From: Marinomonas spartinae
Lineage (GTDB): Bacteria; Pseudomonadota; Gammaproteobacteria; Pseudomonadales; Marinomonadaceae
Assembly: GCF_900089775.1 (NCBI RefSeq)
Contig: NZ_FLOB01000011.1
Span: 45,923-109,922 of the forward strand
Length of the DNA stretch: 64,000 nucleotides
Direction: 5' to 3'
Part shown: piece after piece, positions 1 through 8,864 of the stretch
How the letters are laid out: the number at the start of each line of letters is the position of its first letter
How positions within the stretch are numbered: position 1 is the stretch's first letter
Program-made: the position numbers and the translations under genes
The notes under the pieces: model-generated
Database searches by the model: none
Told to the model about the DNA's origin: nothing
What the model saw: the letters and a program-made list of their open reading frames with translations, nothing else

Positions 1-173
1 GGCAAACTCATCATCAGGAAATCGACATTACCTTCTTCCACCATTGTTAAGGCCGTCTCCCCGTTATCTGCTTCCTGCACTTTACTGTAACCAATAGATC
101 TCAGTAAATGCTTTGTCATTCGGCGCATTGTTGGATTATCATCAACAACAAGAAATGTCATATTTTTATTCAA
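1..173 (-). CDS. CheY-like response regulator receiver domain, 5' part only
   Basis: The gene runs off the left edge, so only about 57 residues are visible. They match the first half of a CheY-type receiver: strand 1 with the acidic pair in FLVVDDNPTMRR, helix 1, then an EADNG turn and a second strand VDFLMMSLP. Aligned with CheY, the residue at the phosphorylation site (Asp57) is Ser. The start is ambiguous. ATG at 161 has no ribosome site at a proper distance, whereas TTG at 173 sits five bases after GGAGG, so TTG is preferred and adds MNKN. Partners and any output domain lie outside the window. Confidence 0.75.
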   Translation of the reverse strand, partial: MNKNMTFLVVDDNPTMRRMTKHLLRSIGYSKVQEADNGETALTMVEEGNVDFLMMSL

Positions 174-716
174 AACAACCTCCAGTTTGAGCTTTTAAAA
201 CTCGTCTAAATCACAGTCAGTGTTGGAGTCAGCTCAAGAATTTTGATCTAACTCGAAAACTATCGATTTTGATCAGTCCCTATTAGTCTGGCTATGATAG
301 AAACTAGTGTCATGGGATAAATACATTAAATTTCTAACAGCAACGATACAACATCATAAGCAAAGGTGTGCATGGCCAGATTACCCAGAGGTCATTAAAA
401 TATAAGGCTTAATCCATTCAAATTGTTACTATTTAGATTGTTACTATTTAGTAAGTGATAAGAATACAATTTACCTGAGACTTCCTTGTCTGTTTTTAAA
501 ATCAGAAAAAAACAATCAAAGCAAATAAGCGCCCATTTTAGATGATGCTCAAATACGATCAAGCAATCTATCCTGAGAAAATAGGCACATCAATTACACG
601 GAATAACACCAAATTGGTGATTCAGCTTATCGAAGGGATACCCTAATATTAGGAAAAGATGGAGCGTCATCCATGACGATGGAAAATCAATTTAGAAGAA
701 ATAAGAAGAGGAAATA
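174..716. other. Intergenic region with tandem repeat and palindromes
   Basis: This gap of about 540 bases is AT-rich and has no convincing gene. It holds the promoter side of the response regulator gene and the region downstream of the MATE gene. Visible structure includes a 15-base unit (ATTGTTACTATTTAG) repeated twice in tandem near 422-451. Three short palindromes also occur: CACCAAATTGGTG at 607-619, CCTAATATTAGG at 642-653, and CGTCAT/ATGACG at 665-678. No clear rho-independent terminator for the MATE gene was seen. Confidence 0.5.
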
Positions 717-2033
717 TTAAACTCTATTCTCAATTTGAGTCAGCGCTCTTTGGTACATAAACCAAGCACAAATACCCGCAAGAATGTTGCCAATAAGAAC
801 TCCGAAGAAAAGACCTTTTAATCCAGCTATTTGTGAGCCGATCCATAAGCAGGGTAAGAAGAAGGCAAACAGGCGTAAGGCTGAAATGGTGAGCGCAGTG
901 TAGGATTTGCCCAATGCATTGGAAATGGAGACCATCAGCATGCAAACACCCAATGCCCCTAAACTCAATGGAATGATCATGAGATGCCAATGTAAAATCC
1001 CCGACACCTCTTTATCGCTAGTCATTAAACCAGCTAGCACTCCTGAAACCAAGAAGGTCACCACCGCAATAAACAATTGAAACGCCAATACAAAGCGACA
1101 TGCTAGGCGCACGATATAACGCACATCACCTAAACGCCCTTCCCCTAATAATCGCCCAACCATTGGCGGCATGGACATCGTCAGCGCTAGCACTGAAACA
1201 ATGGAGAAAAACTCAAACCTTGAGCCCAACGCCCAAGACGCCACAGCAGCGGTACCAAAGCCCGCAATCAATTTCGTCGCCAACATAGACGAGACGGGAG
1301 GCAGTAGCTGACTCACCATGGCAGGCCCCATGATATGACCGATATCAGCCAAGCTTTTGCTGACTTTAAGATCTTGCCAGTCAAAGGTAATCCAACGCTT
1401 ACGAGCCACTTGGGGGGCAACAATCAATACCCCAATGCCGAAGGCAACGGTGGTCGCGATGGCGGCACCATTAATTCCAAAATGCAATGTAAAGATAAAA
1501 ATAGGATCCAACGCCAAATTCAATAAACTGGTCACAATCATCATGATGCCAGGCAAGAGTGTATTGCCATTGGATCGACAAATGCTGTAGTAAAAATAAA
1601 TCAAGGCGCCCACCCAAGCACTGAGTAACCAGTGGGGCCAGTAAGAATCAATCACTGGGTAGACAGAATCGGGGGCACTTAATAAGGTTAAAATGGGATG
1701 GCGTAATAGCCAAATCAGTACCGAAAAAAAAGCGATTCCCACGCTTCCCATCATCAGTACTAATCCCCCTAGTTGCTTAGCATAGCGAGTATTTTTCGCT
1801 CCTAATGCGCGGGAGATAATCGCCGTGGTTGCGATTCCCAGCCCCACTTGCAAGCCAATCACAATCATTTGGATAGGTAAGGTAAAGCCTTGAGCCGCTA
1901 AGGGTAATACCCCCAACTGACCAATAAAGGCACTGTCCACCAGCTGAAAACTCATTAGTGACAACACGCCAAAGAGCATTGGCCAAGTCATATGGAAGAG
2001 TTCGCGGGCGAGGGAAGAAAAATGAGAACGCAT
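717..2033 (-). CDS. MATE family efflux transporter (DinF/NorM type)
   Basis: This is an inner-membrane multidrug or metabolite exporter of the MATE family, driven by sodium or proton gradients. The 438-residue product has about twelve hydrophobic segments in two halves. The N-terminal signature region MLFGVLSLMSFQLVDSAFIG is followed by a GLGIATTAIISRALG loop typical of DinF-like members. A longer reading from GTG at 2075 is possible. However, a TATAAT hexamer lies at 2077-2082, so transcription would begin near 2070 and the ATG at 2033 is preferred. The family is clear; the substrate cannot be read from sequence. The next gene upstream on the same strand is an MFS exporter only 21 bases beyond 2075. 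Confidence 0.85.
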   Translation of the reverse strand: MRSHFSSLARELFHMTWPMLFGVLSLMSFQLVDSAFIGQLGVLPLAAQGFTLPIQMIVIGLQVGLGIATTAIISRALGAKNTRYAKQLGGLVLMMGSVGIAFFSVLIWLLRHPILTLLSAPDSVYPVIDSYWPHWLLSAWVGALIYFYYSICRSNGNTLLPGIMMIVTSLLNLALDPIFIFTLHFGINGAAIATTVAFGIGVLIVAPQVARKRWITFDWQDLKVSKSLADIGHIMGPAMVSQLLPPVSSMLATKLIAGFGTAAVASWALGSRFEFFSIVSVLALTMSMPPMVGRLLGEGRLGDVRYIVRLACRFVLAFQLFIAVVTFLVSGVLAGLMTSDKEVSGILHWHLMIIPLSLGALGVCMLMVSISNALGKSYTALTISALRLFAFFLPCLWIGSQIAGLKGLFFGVLIGNILAGICAWFMYQRALTQIENRV

Positions 2034-2076
2034 AGTAAGAGAGTTACCAGATTCGAAAAAAGAAGTAAGGCCCACT

Positions 2077-2082
2077 ATTATA
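2077..2082 (-). promoter_or_regulatory. -10 hexamer for the MATE gene
   Basis: A perfect TATAAT on the minus strand lies 44 bases before the preferred ATG at 2033. No good -35 hexamer is visible 17 bases further upstream. It sits in the 3' end of the gap after the neighbouring MFS gene and supports independent transcription of the MATE gene and the downstream start. Confidence 0.45.
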
Positions 2083-2096
2083 CGCGAAAAAAATGA

Positions 2097-3347
2097 CTAT
2101 TTCGCTTTATCTCGATATATCTCTTCTAACCAATAAGCATGACTGATGGATACGACCGAGCCTTGCTTGGCAACCTTAAGAAACAATAAGGCCAAACTGG
2201 TAAACAGGACGAACCCTGCAGCTAACGGCATGACACTAAAGTGATAAAATTGACCAACAAAGGCCGCCGCAACAATCGCGGTGAAACTGGATAATGAAGA
2301 AATCATTGACGCCCCTAGTCCTGCTATTTTACCTAATGGCTCCATCGCCATGGCATTCACATTACCGAATACCATTCCAAGGCAGGAAAACATTGCGGCA
2401 CCTAGCCCCATAAACAACCAAAATGGTGGTTTGCCTGAATAGAACAAAGTCGCGAGAAACAATAAAAAAGACGAACATAACAATACAGATAAAGCACTAA
2501 CAACACATTTCATCATGCCAATTTTCTGTACAATGCGTCCGTTGAAGAAATTACTCACCCCTGAAAACCCAGCAAGCAAGGCAAAATACCAAGTAAACTT
2601 GTTACCTACTTGATACACATCCTGAAAGAGTGACTGAGCAATACTCAGATATAAAAATAACCCACCCAAAATACAACCTGAGACCAAAGTGTAAGCAATC
2701 ACATCGCGGCGCGATAAAATAAAGCGCGCATCTTTTATCAAGCGCGATCTATCTAGGGGAATCCGACTCCCACAGGGCAAGGTTTCCATTTGACGGCAAA
2801 ACAACCAAATTGAAGCCATTAAGGCTTGTACGATCAATACCACAAACATCCAGCGCCAACTCGACAGCGACATAATGAATTGCCCAAAAATGGGTGCCAA
2901 CATAGGCACTAGGATAAACACCATCATCACATAGGATAAAATGCGTGCCATGGCAGCACCGCAATATAAGTCACGAATCAAGGCCCGAGAAACGATTTTT
3001 GGCCCTGCCAAGCCAATCCCTTGAATCGCTCGACCAACCAACAACATGGGTAAACTGGTCGAAAACACCACAATAATGGAGCCACTAATAAAAATACCGA
3101 CACCAAGAAAAATACTGTTCTTACGACCAATAGCATCGGACAGCGGCCCAAACAGAATATCCCCAAATGACATTCCTAAAATCAGAACCGTGATGATCCA
3201 TTGAGTGTGTTGATGGTTTTGAATGTTCAGATCAGAAGAAATAGAAGAAAAAGCAGGAAGAATGGCATCCATGCTCAATGCGGTCAGTGACATGATTAAA
3301 GCAAACAAGGCGACAAACTCTTGTTCTGGCAAACGTCTTATTAGCAC
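2097..3347 (-). CDS. MFS drug exporter, Bcr/CflA type (copy 1)
   Basis: The 416-residue product is a twelve-helix major facilitator protein of the drug:H+ antiporter (12-TMS) group, resembling Bcr/CflA. The first helix carries MSLTALSMDAILPAF, close to the family's usual start. The loop between helices 2 and 3 has the motif A form FGPLSDAIGRKNSI, and helix 5 has the motif C-like proline-rich segment MMVFILVPMLAPIFGQF. It is a close paralogue of the next gene upstream at 3476-4723, aligning over nearly the whole length. It probably exports a drug or amino-acid-like compound. The substrate is unknown. Confidence 0.85.
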   Translation of the reverse strand: MLIRRLPEQEFVALFALIMSLTALSMDAILPAFSSISSDLNIQNHQHTQWIITVLILGMSFGDILFGPLSDAIGRKNSIFLGVGIFISGSIIVVFSTSLPMLLVGRAIQGIGLAGPKIVSRALIRDLYCGAAMARILSYVMMVFILVPMLAPIFGQFIMSLSSWRWMFVVLIVQALMASIWLFCRQMETLPCGSRIPLDRSRLIKDARFILSRRDVIAYTLVSGCILGGLFLYLSIAQSLFQDVYQVGNKFTWYFALLAGFSGVSNFFNGRIVQKIGMMKCVVSALSVLLCSSFLLFLATLFYSGKPPFWLFMGLGAAMFSCLGMVFGNVNAMAMEPLGKIAGLGASMISSLSSFTAIVAAAFVGQFYHFSVMPLAAGFVLFTSLALLFLKVAKQGSVVSISHAYWLEEIYRDKAK

Positions 3348-3475
3348 AAACTCAACCTCTTCCTTGGTAAGCGTTTATAAAATCAACCGATTAAAAAGTA
3401 GTAACCTAGATAACGTTTTTAATCCTTGAAAACTTTATCTTAGTCAATTTTCTCAAGTTATGATAAATATCATGA

Positions 3476-4723
3476 TCACTTAAAGAAACCTTGAAAAACA
3501 TATTTAACATCATATTTCGCGAAAACCAATAATACCAGCGCAATACTTGCGGACAATGTAAAGCCCGCCGCTAGTGGTATAACGGTGAAATGATAAAACT
3601 GCCCCATAAAGACTGAAAAGACAATCGCAACCAAGCTAGAAATAGACGAAATCATCGATGCACCAAGGCCTGCCATATGCCCTAATGGCTCCATTGCCAT
3701 AGCATTTACATTACCAAAGATCATGCCAAAACAAGAAAACATCAGTATGGCGATGCCCATAAATAAAATAAAAGGCGGCTTGCCAGAATAACTCAAGGCA
3801 ATCATGAGCAGTAAAAACGATGAAAAAAGTAACACGCTTAACGCCGCCACCAAACAACGCATCATGCCAACACGCTGCACGATTTTGCCATTAAAAAAAT
3901 TGGTTAAGACAGAGCCTGCAGCAAGCAAAGCAAAATACAAAGGAAAGCGGGTACCAGCCTGATAAATATCTTGAAAAATAGACTGAGCAATACTCAAATA
4001 CAACATCAAACAGCCAAAGATACCACCCGCGATACAGGTATATGCCATCACTTCTCGTTGCGAGAGAAAAAATCGAGCATCTTTTCTTAAACGAGCCCAC
4101 TGGAATGGATGCCGCATGGCTGGCGGCAAGGTTTCCGGTTGTCGAATGGCCAACCAAATCACAGCAATCAAAGCTTGAAAAATCAAGACCCCAAACACCC
4201 AACGCCAGTTTCCTAGCAACATCACCAACTGCCCAAACGCTGGCGCTAACATAGGCACTAAAATAATAATCATCATGGTGTAAGACATAATGCGCGCCAT
4301 GGCTGTGCCTTTATACAAATCACGAATCAAGGCGCGCGAAGCGATTTTCGGTCCGGCCAAACCAAACCCTTGAATACAGCGGCCTATTAATAAGCCGGTC
4401 AGTGACGTTGCCCATAAAGCCACGACAGAGCCGATAATAAAAATACCGATGCCTAAACTAATGCTTTTCTTTCGACCAATCACATCGGATAAAGGGCCAA
4501 ATGTGATTTCACCAAATGCCATACCAAAAATCATCGCTGAGATTATCCATTGCGTTTTTTGGTAATCAATAATCCCTAAGGCATGGGCTATTTGCGAGAA
4601 AGCCGGTAAGACGGCATCGGTACTTAATGCAGTTAATGACATCATCAGAGCACATAAAAGAATAAATTCTTTTTCAGGCAAGTGTTTTTGTGTTGTTTTT
4701 ATTTCCCCTTGCGATAACGCCAT
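3476..4723 (-). CDS. MFS drug exporter, Bcr/CflA type (copy 2)
   Basis: This is the second of two tandem Bcr/CflA-like exporters, 415 residues from the chosen start. It shares long blocks with copy 1: MSLTALSTDAVLPAF, FGPLSDVIGRKKSI, GLAGPKIASRALIRDLY, and the C-terminal MFGNVNAMAMEPLG-type region. A longer reading begins at 4786, but ATG at 4723 has an AGGGAAAG ribosome site just upstream, while the extra 21 residues look unlike the family. It is divergent from the LysR gene at 4819, with 95 bases between the starts, so that regulator probably controls it. Confidence 0.85.
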   Translation of the reverse strand: MALSQGEIKTTQKHLPEKEFILLCALMMSLTALSTDAVLPAFSQIAHALGIIDYQKTQWIISAMIFGMAFGEITFGPLSDVIGRKKSISLGIGIFIIGSVVALWATSLTGLLIGRCIQGFGLAGPKIASRALIRDLYKGTAMARIMSYTMMIIILVPMLAPAFGQLVMLLGNWRWVFGVLIFQALIAVIWLAIRQPETLPPAMRHPFQWARLRKDARFFLSQREVMAYTCIAGGIFGCLMLYLSIAQSIFQDIYQAGTRFPLYFALLAAGSVLTNFFNGKIVQRVGMMRCLVAALSVLLFSSFLLLMIALSYSGKPPFILFMGIAILMFSCFGMIFGNVNAMAMEPLGHMAGLGASMISSISSLVAIVFSVFMGQFYHFTVIPLAAGFTLSASIALVLLVFAKYDVKYVFQGFFK

Positions 4724-4818
4724 ATAAACTTTCCCTACAATAAAGACATCTAAAACAAGTAATATACGATATCGATAAAACAACAAAATACCAGAACAAT
4801 AATAATGGAGCTCGTTAC

Positions 4819-5763
4819 ATGGACATTGGTCTAGCTAAGCACTTAAAGCTCAACCAACTGCGTTTGATTTCGGTGATTGCCGAGCATGGAAAAATCAGTC
4901 TAGCGGCGGATGAAATGGCCATGACACAACCCGCCGCTTCCCGCATGTTAAGCGACATAGAACACACCCTAGGGACGCAACTCTTTACCCGTCACGCCAA
5001 AGGAATGGAACCCACCCTAGTGGGTCAATCGGTCGCACGACGCGCCCATAATTTATTAGTTGAGCTAAGAGATCTTTCCCGCGATGTAGAAGAACTTAAA
5101 GAAGGCGGTGGCGGCACCACCGCCATCGGAGCGGTAACGGGGGCAGCCGTGGGCTTTGTTATTCCTGCCATGCATCAACTTAGAGCCATTGCCCCTAAAG
5201 CCGAAATCAACATCAATGTTGACACCAGCGATACCCTTGTAAAAGACCTCATTGCGGGGAACAACGACTTTGTCCTCGCTCGCATTCCCAAACAATACGA
5301 TGCCAATATTTTTCACGTCTACCCAGCGCGAACCGAGTCCGTTACCTTGGTAGCTCGCAAAGATCATCCGTTAGCAGGTCAGGAGCATGTCAGTGTCCAT
5401 GATCTCGCCCATTTCGAATGGGTCATGCAGTCACATCGGGCCCCCATACGTGAAGCGGTTGAAGCGGCCTTTATGGAAGAAAGTGCGGAATTACCCATTA
5501 GCATCATCAACAGCACTTCCCTACTGGCCCTCATCTCCATACTGGTGTCTTCCAACGCCATCGCCCCCATGGCGCGGGAAGTCATCGACCTACTCACCAG
5601 CGACCTAGTCGATGCCAACCTAAAAGCCCTAAAGCTAGATCGACAGATCATTATGAGCCCATACTATTTATTGCAAATGCGAGACCGCCAACTCTCCCCG
5701 CTTGCTAACCAACTTAAACGCTTGGTGCTCGCGGAATTAGAGCAAAAACCAACCAATAACTAA
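4819..5763 (+). CDS. LysR-type transcriptional regulator (GbpR-like)
   Basis: The 314-residue product has an N-terminal winged helix-turn-helix (about residues 10-68, with MTQPAASRMLSDIEHTLG as recognition region) and a C-terminal two-lobed effector domain. The long linker, the IGAVTGAAVGFVIPAM stretch and overall length resemble the GbpR/CbbR branch. That placement is from memory and uncertain. LysR proteins usually regulate the divergent gene, here the Bcr/CflA exporter. GbpR in Agrobacterium controls the chvE sugar locus, and a chvE-type operon lacking its own regulator lies about 13 kb away, so a role there is possible but only inferred. Confidence 0.85.
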   Translation: MDIGLAKHLKLNQLRLISVIAEHGKISLAADEMAMTQPAASRMLSDIEHTLGTQLFTRHAKGMEPTLVGQSVARRAHNLLVELRDLSRDVEELKEGGGGTTAIGAVTGAAVGFVIPAMHQLRAIAPKAEININVDTSDTLVKDLIAGNNDFVLARIPKQYDANIFHVYPARTESVTLVARKDHPLAGQEHVSVHDLAHFEWVMQSHRAPIREAVEAAFMEESAELPISIINSTSLLALISILVSSNAIAPMAREVIDLLTSDLVDANLKALKLDRQIIMSPYYLLQMRDRQLSPLANQLKRLVLAELEQKPTNN

Positions 5764-5787
5764 CACACTTTGAATGGAGGATGAGAG

Positions 5788-5877
5788 ATGACGATAAAGT
5801 ACTACCTACCCATAGAAAGACACTTCTACATAACAGAATCATGGCAATTAACTACACAATACAGACAAAAATGTTGA
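5788..5877 (+). CDS. Possible 29-residue small ORF
   Basis: An ATG at 5788 lies seven bases after a perfect GGAGG and opens a 29-codon frame rich in Tyr, Arg and Thr (starts MTIKYYLPIERHF). It begins 24 bases after the LysR stop codon. A competing ATG at 5781 in another frame would give 38 residues but is only one base after GGAGG. I do not recognise the peptide. It may be a gene remnant, a short translated leader or chance. Confidence 0.2.
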   Translation: MTIKYYLPIERHFYITESWQLTTQYRQKC

Positions 5878-5969
5878 GATATATACATTTGGCCTAAATG
5901 AATAATAATCTGGCCCAATTTCGCCATCACATCCATGCTGTTTCATTATTAAATAAGGAGTCTAAACGC

Positions 5970-5984
5970 AAATGAGTATCATTT
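5970..5984. promoter_or_regulatory. Fur-box-like palindrome before the TonB receptor
   Basis: AAATGA-GTA-TCATTT is a perfect 6-3-6 palindrome and resembles one half to two thirds of the Fur consensus built from GATAAT repeats. It lies just before the receptor start at 5986. A second AT-rich stretch (AATGAATAATAATC) at about 5898-5911 could be another hexamer array. Iron control is typical for such receptors. The position within the translation start region is unusual. Confidence 0.45.
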
Positions 5985-5985
5985 A

Positions 5986-8352
5986 ATGTCCTATTTTACA
6001 ACTACTGGGAAGTTTCATTGGTCAATTGATAGCCGTACAGAGTCCACTGTCTACCCTTATCTGGATGTGCCGTACAAAAACACAGCAAAGAGTGTACCTC
6101 GTACTCTGCTGAGCTCAGCTGTTGCAGCGGCCGTTTTTATCAGCGCCCAGAGCGCATTCGCCGCCGAGTCAGTGCAACCCCAAACTAAGTCAGCGCAAAC
6201 CCAAAACCAAAACCAAAACAAAACAGCGCAACCCCAAACTAAAGCAGAGAAAACCTCTCAAGATGAAACCGCCTTGCCGACCATTACCGTAACAGGGCGC
6301 TCGGATGCAGCGACAACTGAAGGTACGGGCTCCTACACGACTGGCGAGACATCTGCGGCAACAGGCCTGTCGCTGTCACCGAAGGAAACACCGCAGTCAG
6401 TGACAGTCGTTACGCGTCAACGTATGAACGATCAACACTTGGATTCCGTTCAGCAGGTGTTAGAGAACACCACGGGGATCTCGGCAAGCCAAGCTGATAC
6501 CGAGCGAACAAGTTTCTATTCACGTGGTTTCTTAATCAACAACGTTCAGTACGATGGCATCCCAACCATCGTCGGCAACATTGTCAATGGAAGTGGAATT
6601 GGCTCTATCGATACCGCATTCTATGATCGCATAGAGGTAGTCGGTGGGGGCTCCGGCTTGCTGACCGGTACTGGTAATCCCTCGGCCGCCATCAACCTAG
6701 TGCGCAAACGGCCTACCCGTGACTTCTCTGGGTCTGCATCACTCAGCGCGGCGAGCTGGGACACCCATCGAGGCATGGCCGACATATCAACTCCGTTAAC
6801 CAAAGATGGCCGTGTTCGTGCCCGTATAGTGGGGACATTCCAGAACGGACATTCATATTTAGATGGTTATAAACCGAAGAGAAAAGGCTTCTACGGTATT
6901 ATCGAGGCGGATCTGACCGAGGACACAACTCTGAGCCTAGGTTATGACTATCAGGACATCACACCGAAAGGTTCAACTTGGGGCGGCTTACCACTATGGT
7001 TCAGCGACGGCACACAGGCTGATTATTCACGCTCCAAGAACTACGCCCAAGACTGGAGCCACTGGAACAACACCCTTAAGACAACATTTGCCGAAATCGA
7101 GCACCATTTTGACAACGGCTGGAAGGTCCGAGGGATTGCTAACCAATACCGTACGGAGTTCGATACTCAACTGCTCGGCCTAGTCGGCCGCCCTGATCGC
7201 GCCACGGGGCTGGGCACTTTCCCAAACGGAGCCTACCCAGTCGCGTTGTCGTCTGACGGCCATAGCCGCCAAAATACCTTCGATGTGATGGCGAGTGGTC
7301 CCTTCGAACTGCTAGGTCGCCAACATGAGCTAGTGGTAGGAGCATCGAGTTCCCACCGTACATCCAACCGAGAGGATATCGCACCGTATTATCCAGGCCT
7401 TGTACCAGTCAATGTCTATACGCTAAGCCCAGCCTATCCTCGTCCTAACTTCGCAGCCAAGACACCAATACCGACTAACACTCGGATCAAGCAGAATGGT
7501 ATCTATAGTGCTGCTCGGTTTTCACTGGCTGATCCGTTAAAACTCATTATCGGTGGTCGCCTCAGCAGCTACGAAGTCGACGACAAGGTCAACGGTACAC
7601 CATCACACTACAAAAAGAGCAGTGAATTCACTCCGTATGCAGGCTTAGTCTACGACATTAACAAGACTTACTCGGCCTACGTGAGCTACACAGCTATTTT
7701 CAATCCACAGACAAACTATCGGAACAAAAACGGCAACCTGCTCACGCCATCAAAGGGTAAAACCAAAGAAGCTGGCCTTAAAAGCACTTACTTGAACGGT
7801 CGCCTGAATGCCTCGGTAGCTGTGTTCGAGACAGATCTAAACAACGCGGCACAGTTCGTCGCCGGATCCCGTACACCAAGCGGTGCACAAGCTTACAAAG
7901 GATCAAATGGGACGAAATCACGCGGGTTCGAGCTGGATTTGCAAGGTCAACTGGCGCAAGGCTGGAATGTCTACGCGGGTCTCTCTCACTTCACCGCACA
8001 TGATGGCAATGACGTCCGTTTGAATTCGCAAATTCCACGCACCACGGCCAAACTTTTCACCACCTACCAGTTACCTGGAGAGTGGAATAAGTTAACGCTC
8101 GGCGGTGGGGTGAGATGGCAAAGCCGCTTCTATCAGGCTCCCAATACTGGCACTAGCACACAAGGTGGGGAACAAGCTTCCTATGGTTTGGTATCACTGA
8201 TGGGGCGTTACGATATCACCAAGAAGATCAACGTAGCAGTTAACGTCAATAACCTGTTCAACAAGAAGTACGCGCTACAAAAAGGCGACTTCGACACCGT
8301 GAGTTATGGCGCACCGCGCAATGTAATGCTAACGCTGAACTATAAGTTGTGA
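5986..8352 (+). CDS. TonB-dependent siderophore receptor
   Basis: This is an outer-membrane gated channel for a ferric siderophore, energised by TonB-ExbBD. From the ATG at 5986 the product is 788 residues. A signal-like stretch lies at residues 38-60 (LLSSAVAAAVFISAQSAFAA) and is preceded by an unusually long leader, so a later start (for example GTG at 6067) is possible. After a Gln/Asn/Lys-rich linker comes a TonB-box-like LPTITVTG (near residue 97). The plug follows with ETPQSVTVVTRQRM and SRGFLINNVQYDG, and then a beta-barrel ending NVMLTLNYKL. It is of the FhuE/FpvA type by its siderophore-receptor plug motifs. A four-codon frame with its own AAGGAG overlaps its start. Confidence 0.9.
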   Translation: MSYFTTTGKFHWSIDSRTESTVYPYLDVPYKNTAKSVPRTLLSSAVAAAVFISAQSAFAAESVQPQTKSAQTQNQNQNKTAQPQTKAEKTSQDETALPTITVTGRSDAATTEGTGSYTTGETSAATGLSLSPKETPQSVTVVTRQRMNDQHLDSVQQVLENTTGISASQADTERTSFYSRGFLINNVQYDGIPTIVGNIVNGSGIGSIDTAFYDRIEVVGGGSGLLTGTGNPSAAINLVRKRPTRDFSGSASLSAASWDTHRGMADISTPLTKDGRVRARIVGTFQNGHSYLDGYKPKRKGFYGIIEADLTEDTTLSLGYDYQDITPKGSTWGGLPLWFSDGTQADYSRSKNYAQDWSHWNNTLKTTFAEIEHHFDNGWKVRGIANQYRTEFDTQLLGLVGRPDRATGLGTFPNGAYPVALSSDGHSRQNTFDVMASGPFELLGRQHELVVGASSSHRTSNREDIAPYYPGLVPVNVYTLSPAYPRPNFAAKTPIPTNTRIKQNGIYSAARFSLADPLKLIIGGRLSSYEVDDKVNGTPSHYKKSSEFTPYAGLVYDINKTYSAYVSYTAIFNPQTNYRNKNGNLLTPSKGKTKEAGLKSTYLNGRLNASVAVFETDLNNAAQFVAGSRTPSGAQAYKGSNGTKSRGFELDLQGQLAQGWNVYAGLSHFTAHDGNDVRLNSQIPRTTAKLFTTYQLPGEWNKLTLGGGVRWQSRFYQAPNTGTSTQGGEQASYGLVSLMGRYDITKKINVAVNVNNLFNKKYALQKGDFDTVSYGAPRNVMLTLNYKL

Positions 8353-8408
8353 GTGTGCCATGGCACATACACTTTTACTAATACCTTAATGTCATAGGAG
8401 AGAAAACT

Positions 8409-8864
8409 ATGTCATCCGAATCTAAACCATACCAAGGTTCCCCCGTGGACCATCACCAGCAGAACAGGATCACCCTGTTCTGGCTGACCACTGGTGTCGG
8501 TGCCGTACTTTATGTCACCTTCCAGTTGTTCTTTTACGTAAACAACTTTACAAGAGCGCATGGCGCCACCCCCGCGATTACGTTTGACCCAAACATACTG
8601 TGGGTGTTTTCCGCATTCTATGGTTTTTGGATTGTCACGGTGCTTCTCGCTCTTATCGGAACCCAAAAGGCACAATGGGCCGCACTGATTTTTGGGACTC
8701 TGATGGTCGTTTTAAATACCCTCGGCGGGATCTCCGACGGATTACGCGACGGTTGGTATGTTACCTTTTCAGCCGTATTCTTTATCACCTTACCAGGTAT
8801 ATTCGCCATTGTGGCCACCTGGCGACACCTCAAGAGAAAAGGAGCACATTATGTCAATGAATAG
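8409..8864 (+). CDS. Uncharacterised four-helix membrane protein in iron-uptake cassette
   Basis: The 151-residue product has four hydrophobic segments, at about residues 24-46, 66-86, 93-112 and 118-136, and a basic C-terminal tail (WRHLKRKG). A Gln/His-containing hydrophilic N terminus probably faces the cytoplasm. It starts 56 bases after the receptor with AGGAGA eight bases before ATG, so it is likely co-transcribed. I do not recognise a named family. Location next to a siderophore receptor suggests a helper role in metal uptake or inner-membrane handling of the siderophore, by context only. Confidence 0.75.
   Translation: MSSESKPYQGSPVDHHQQNRITLFWLTTGVGAVLYVTFQLFFYVNNFTRAHGATPAITFDPNILWVFSAFYGFWIVTVLLALIGTQKAQWAALIFGTLMVVLNTLGGISDGLRDGWYVTFSAVFFITLPGIFAIVATWRHLKRKGAHYVNE

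Noticed and set aside
8758..8850. Upstream extension of the His-rich protein
   Set aside because: It lies entirely within the preceding gene and lacks a ribosome site, while AAGGAG precedes the ATG at 8851.
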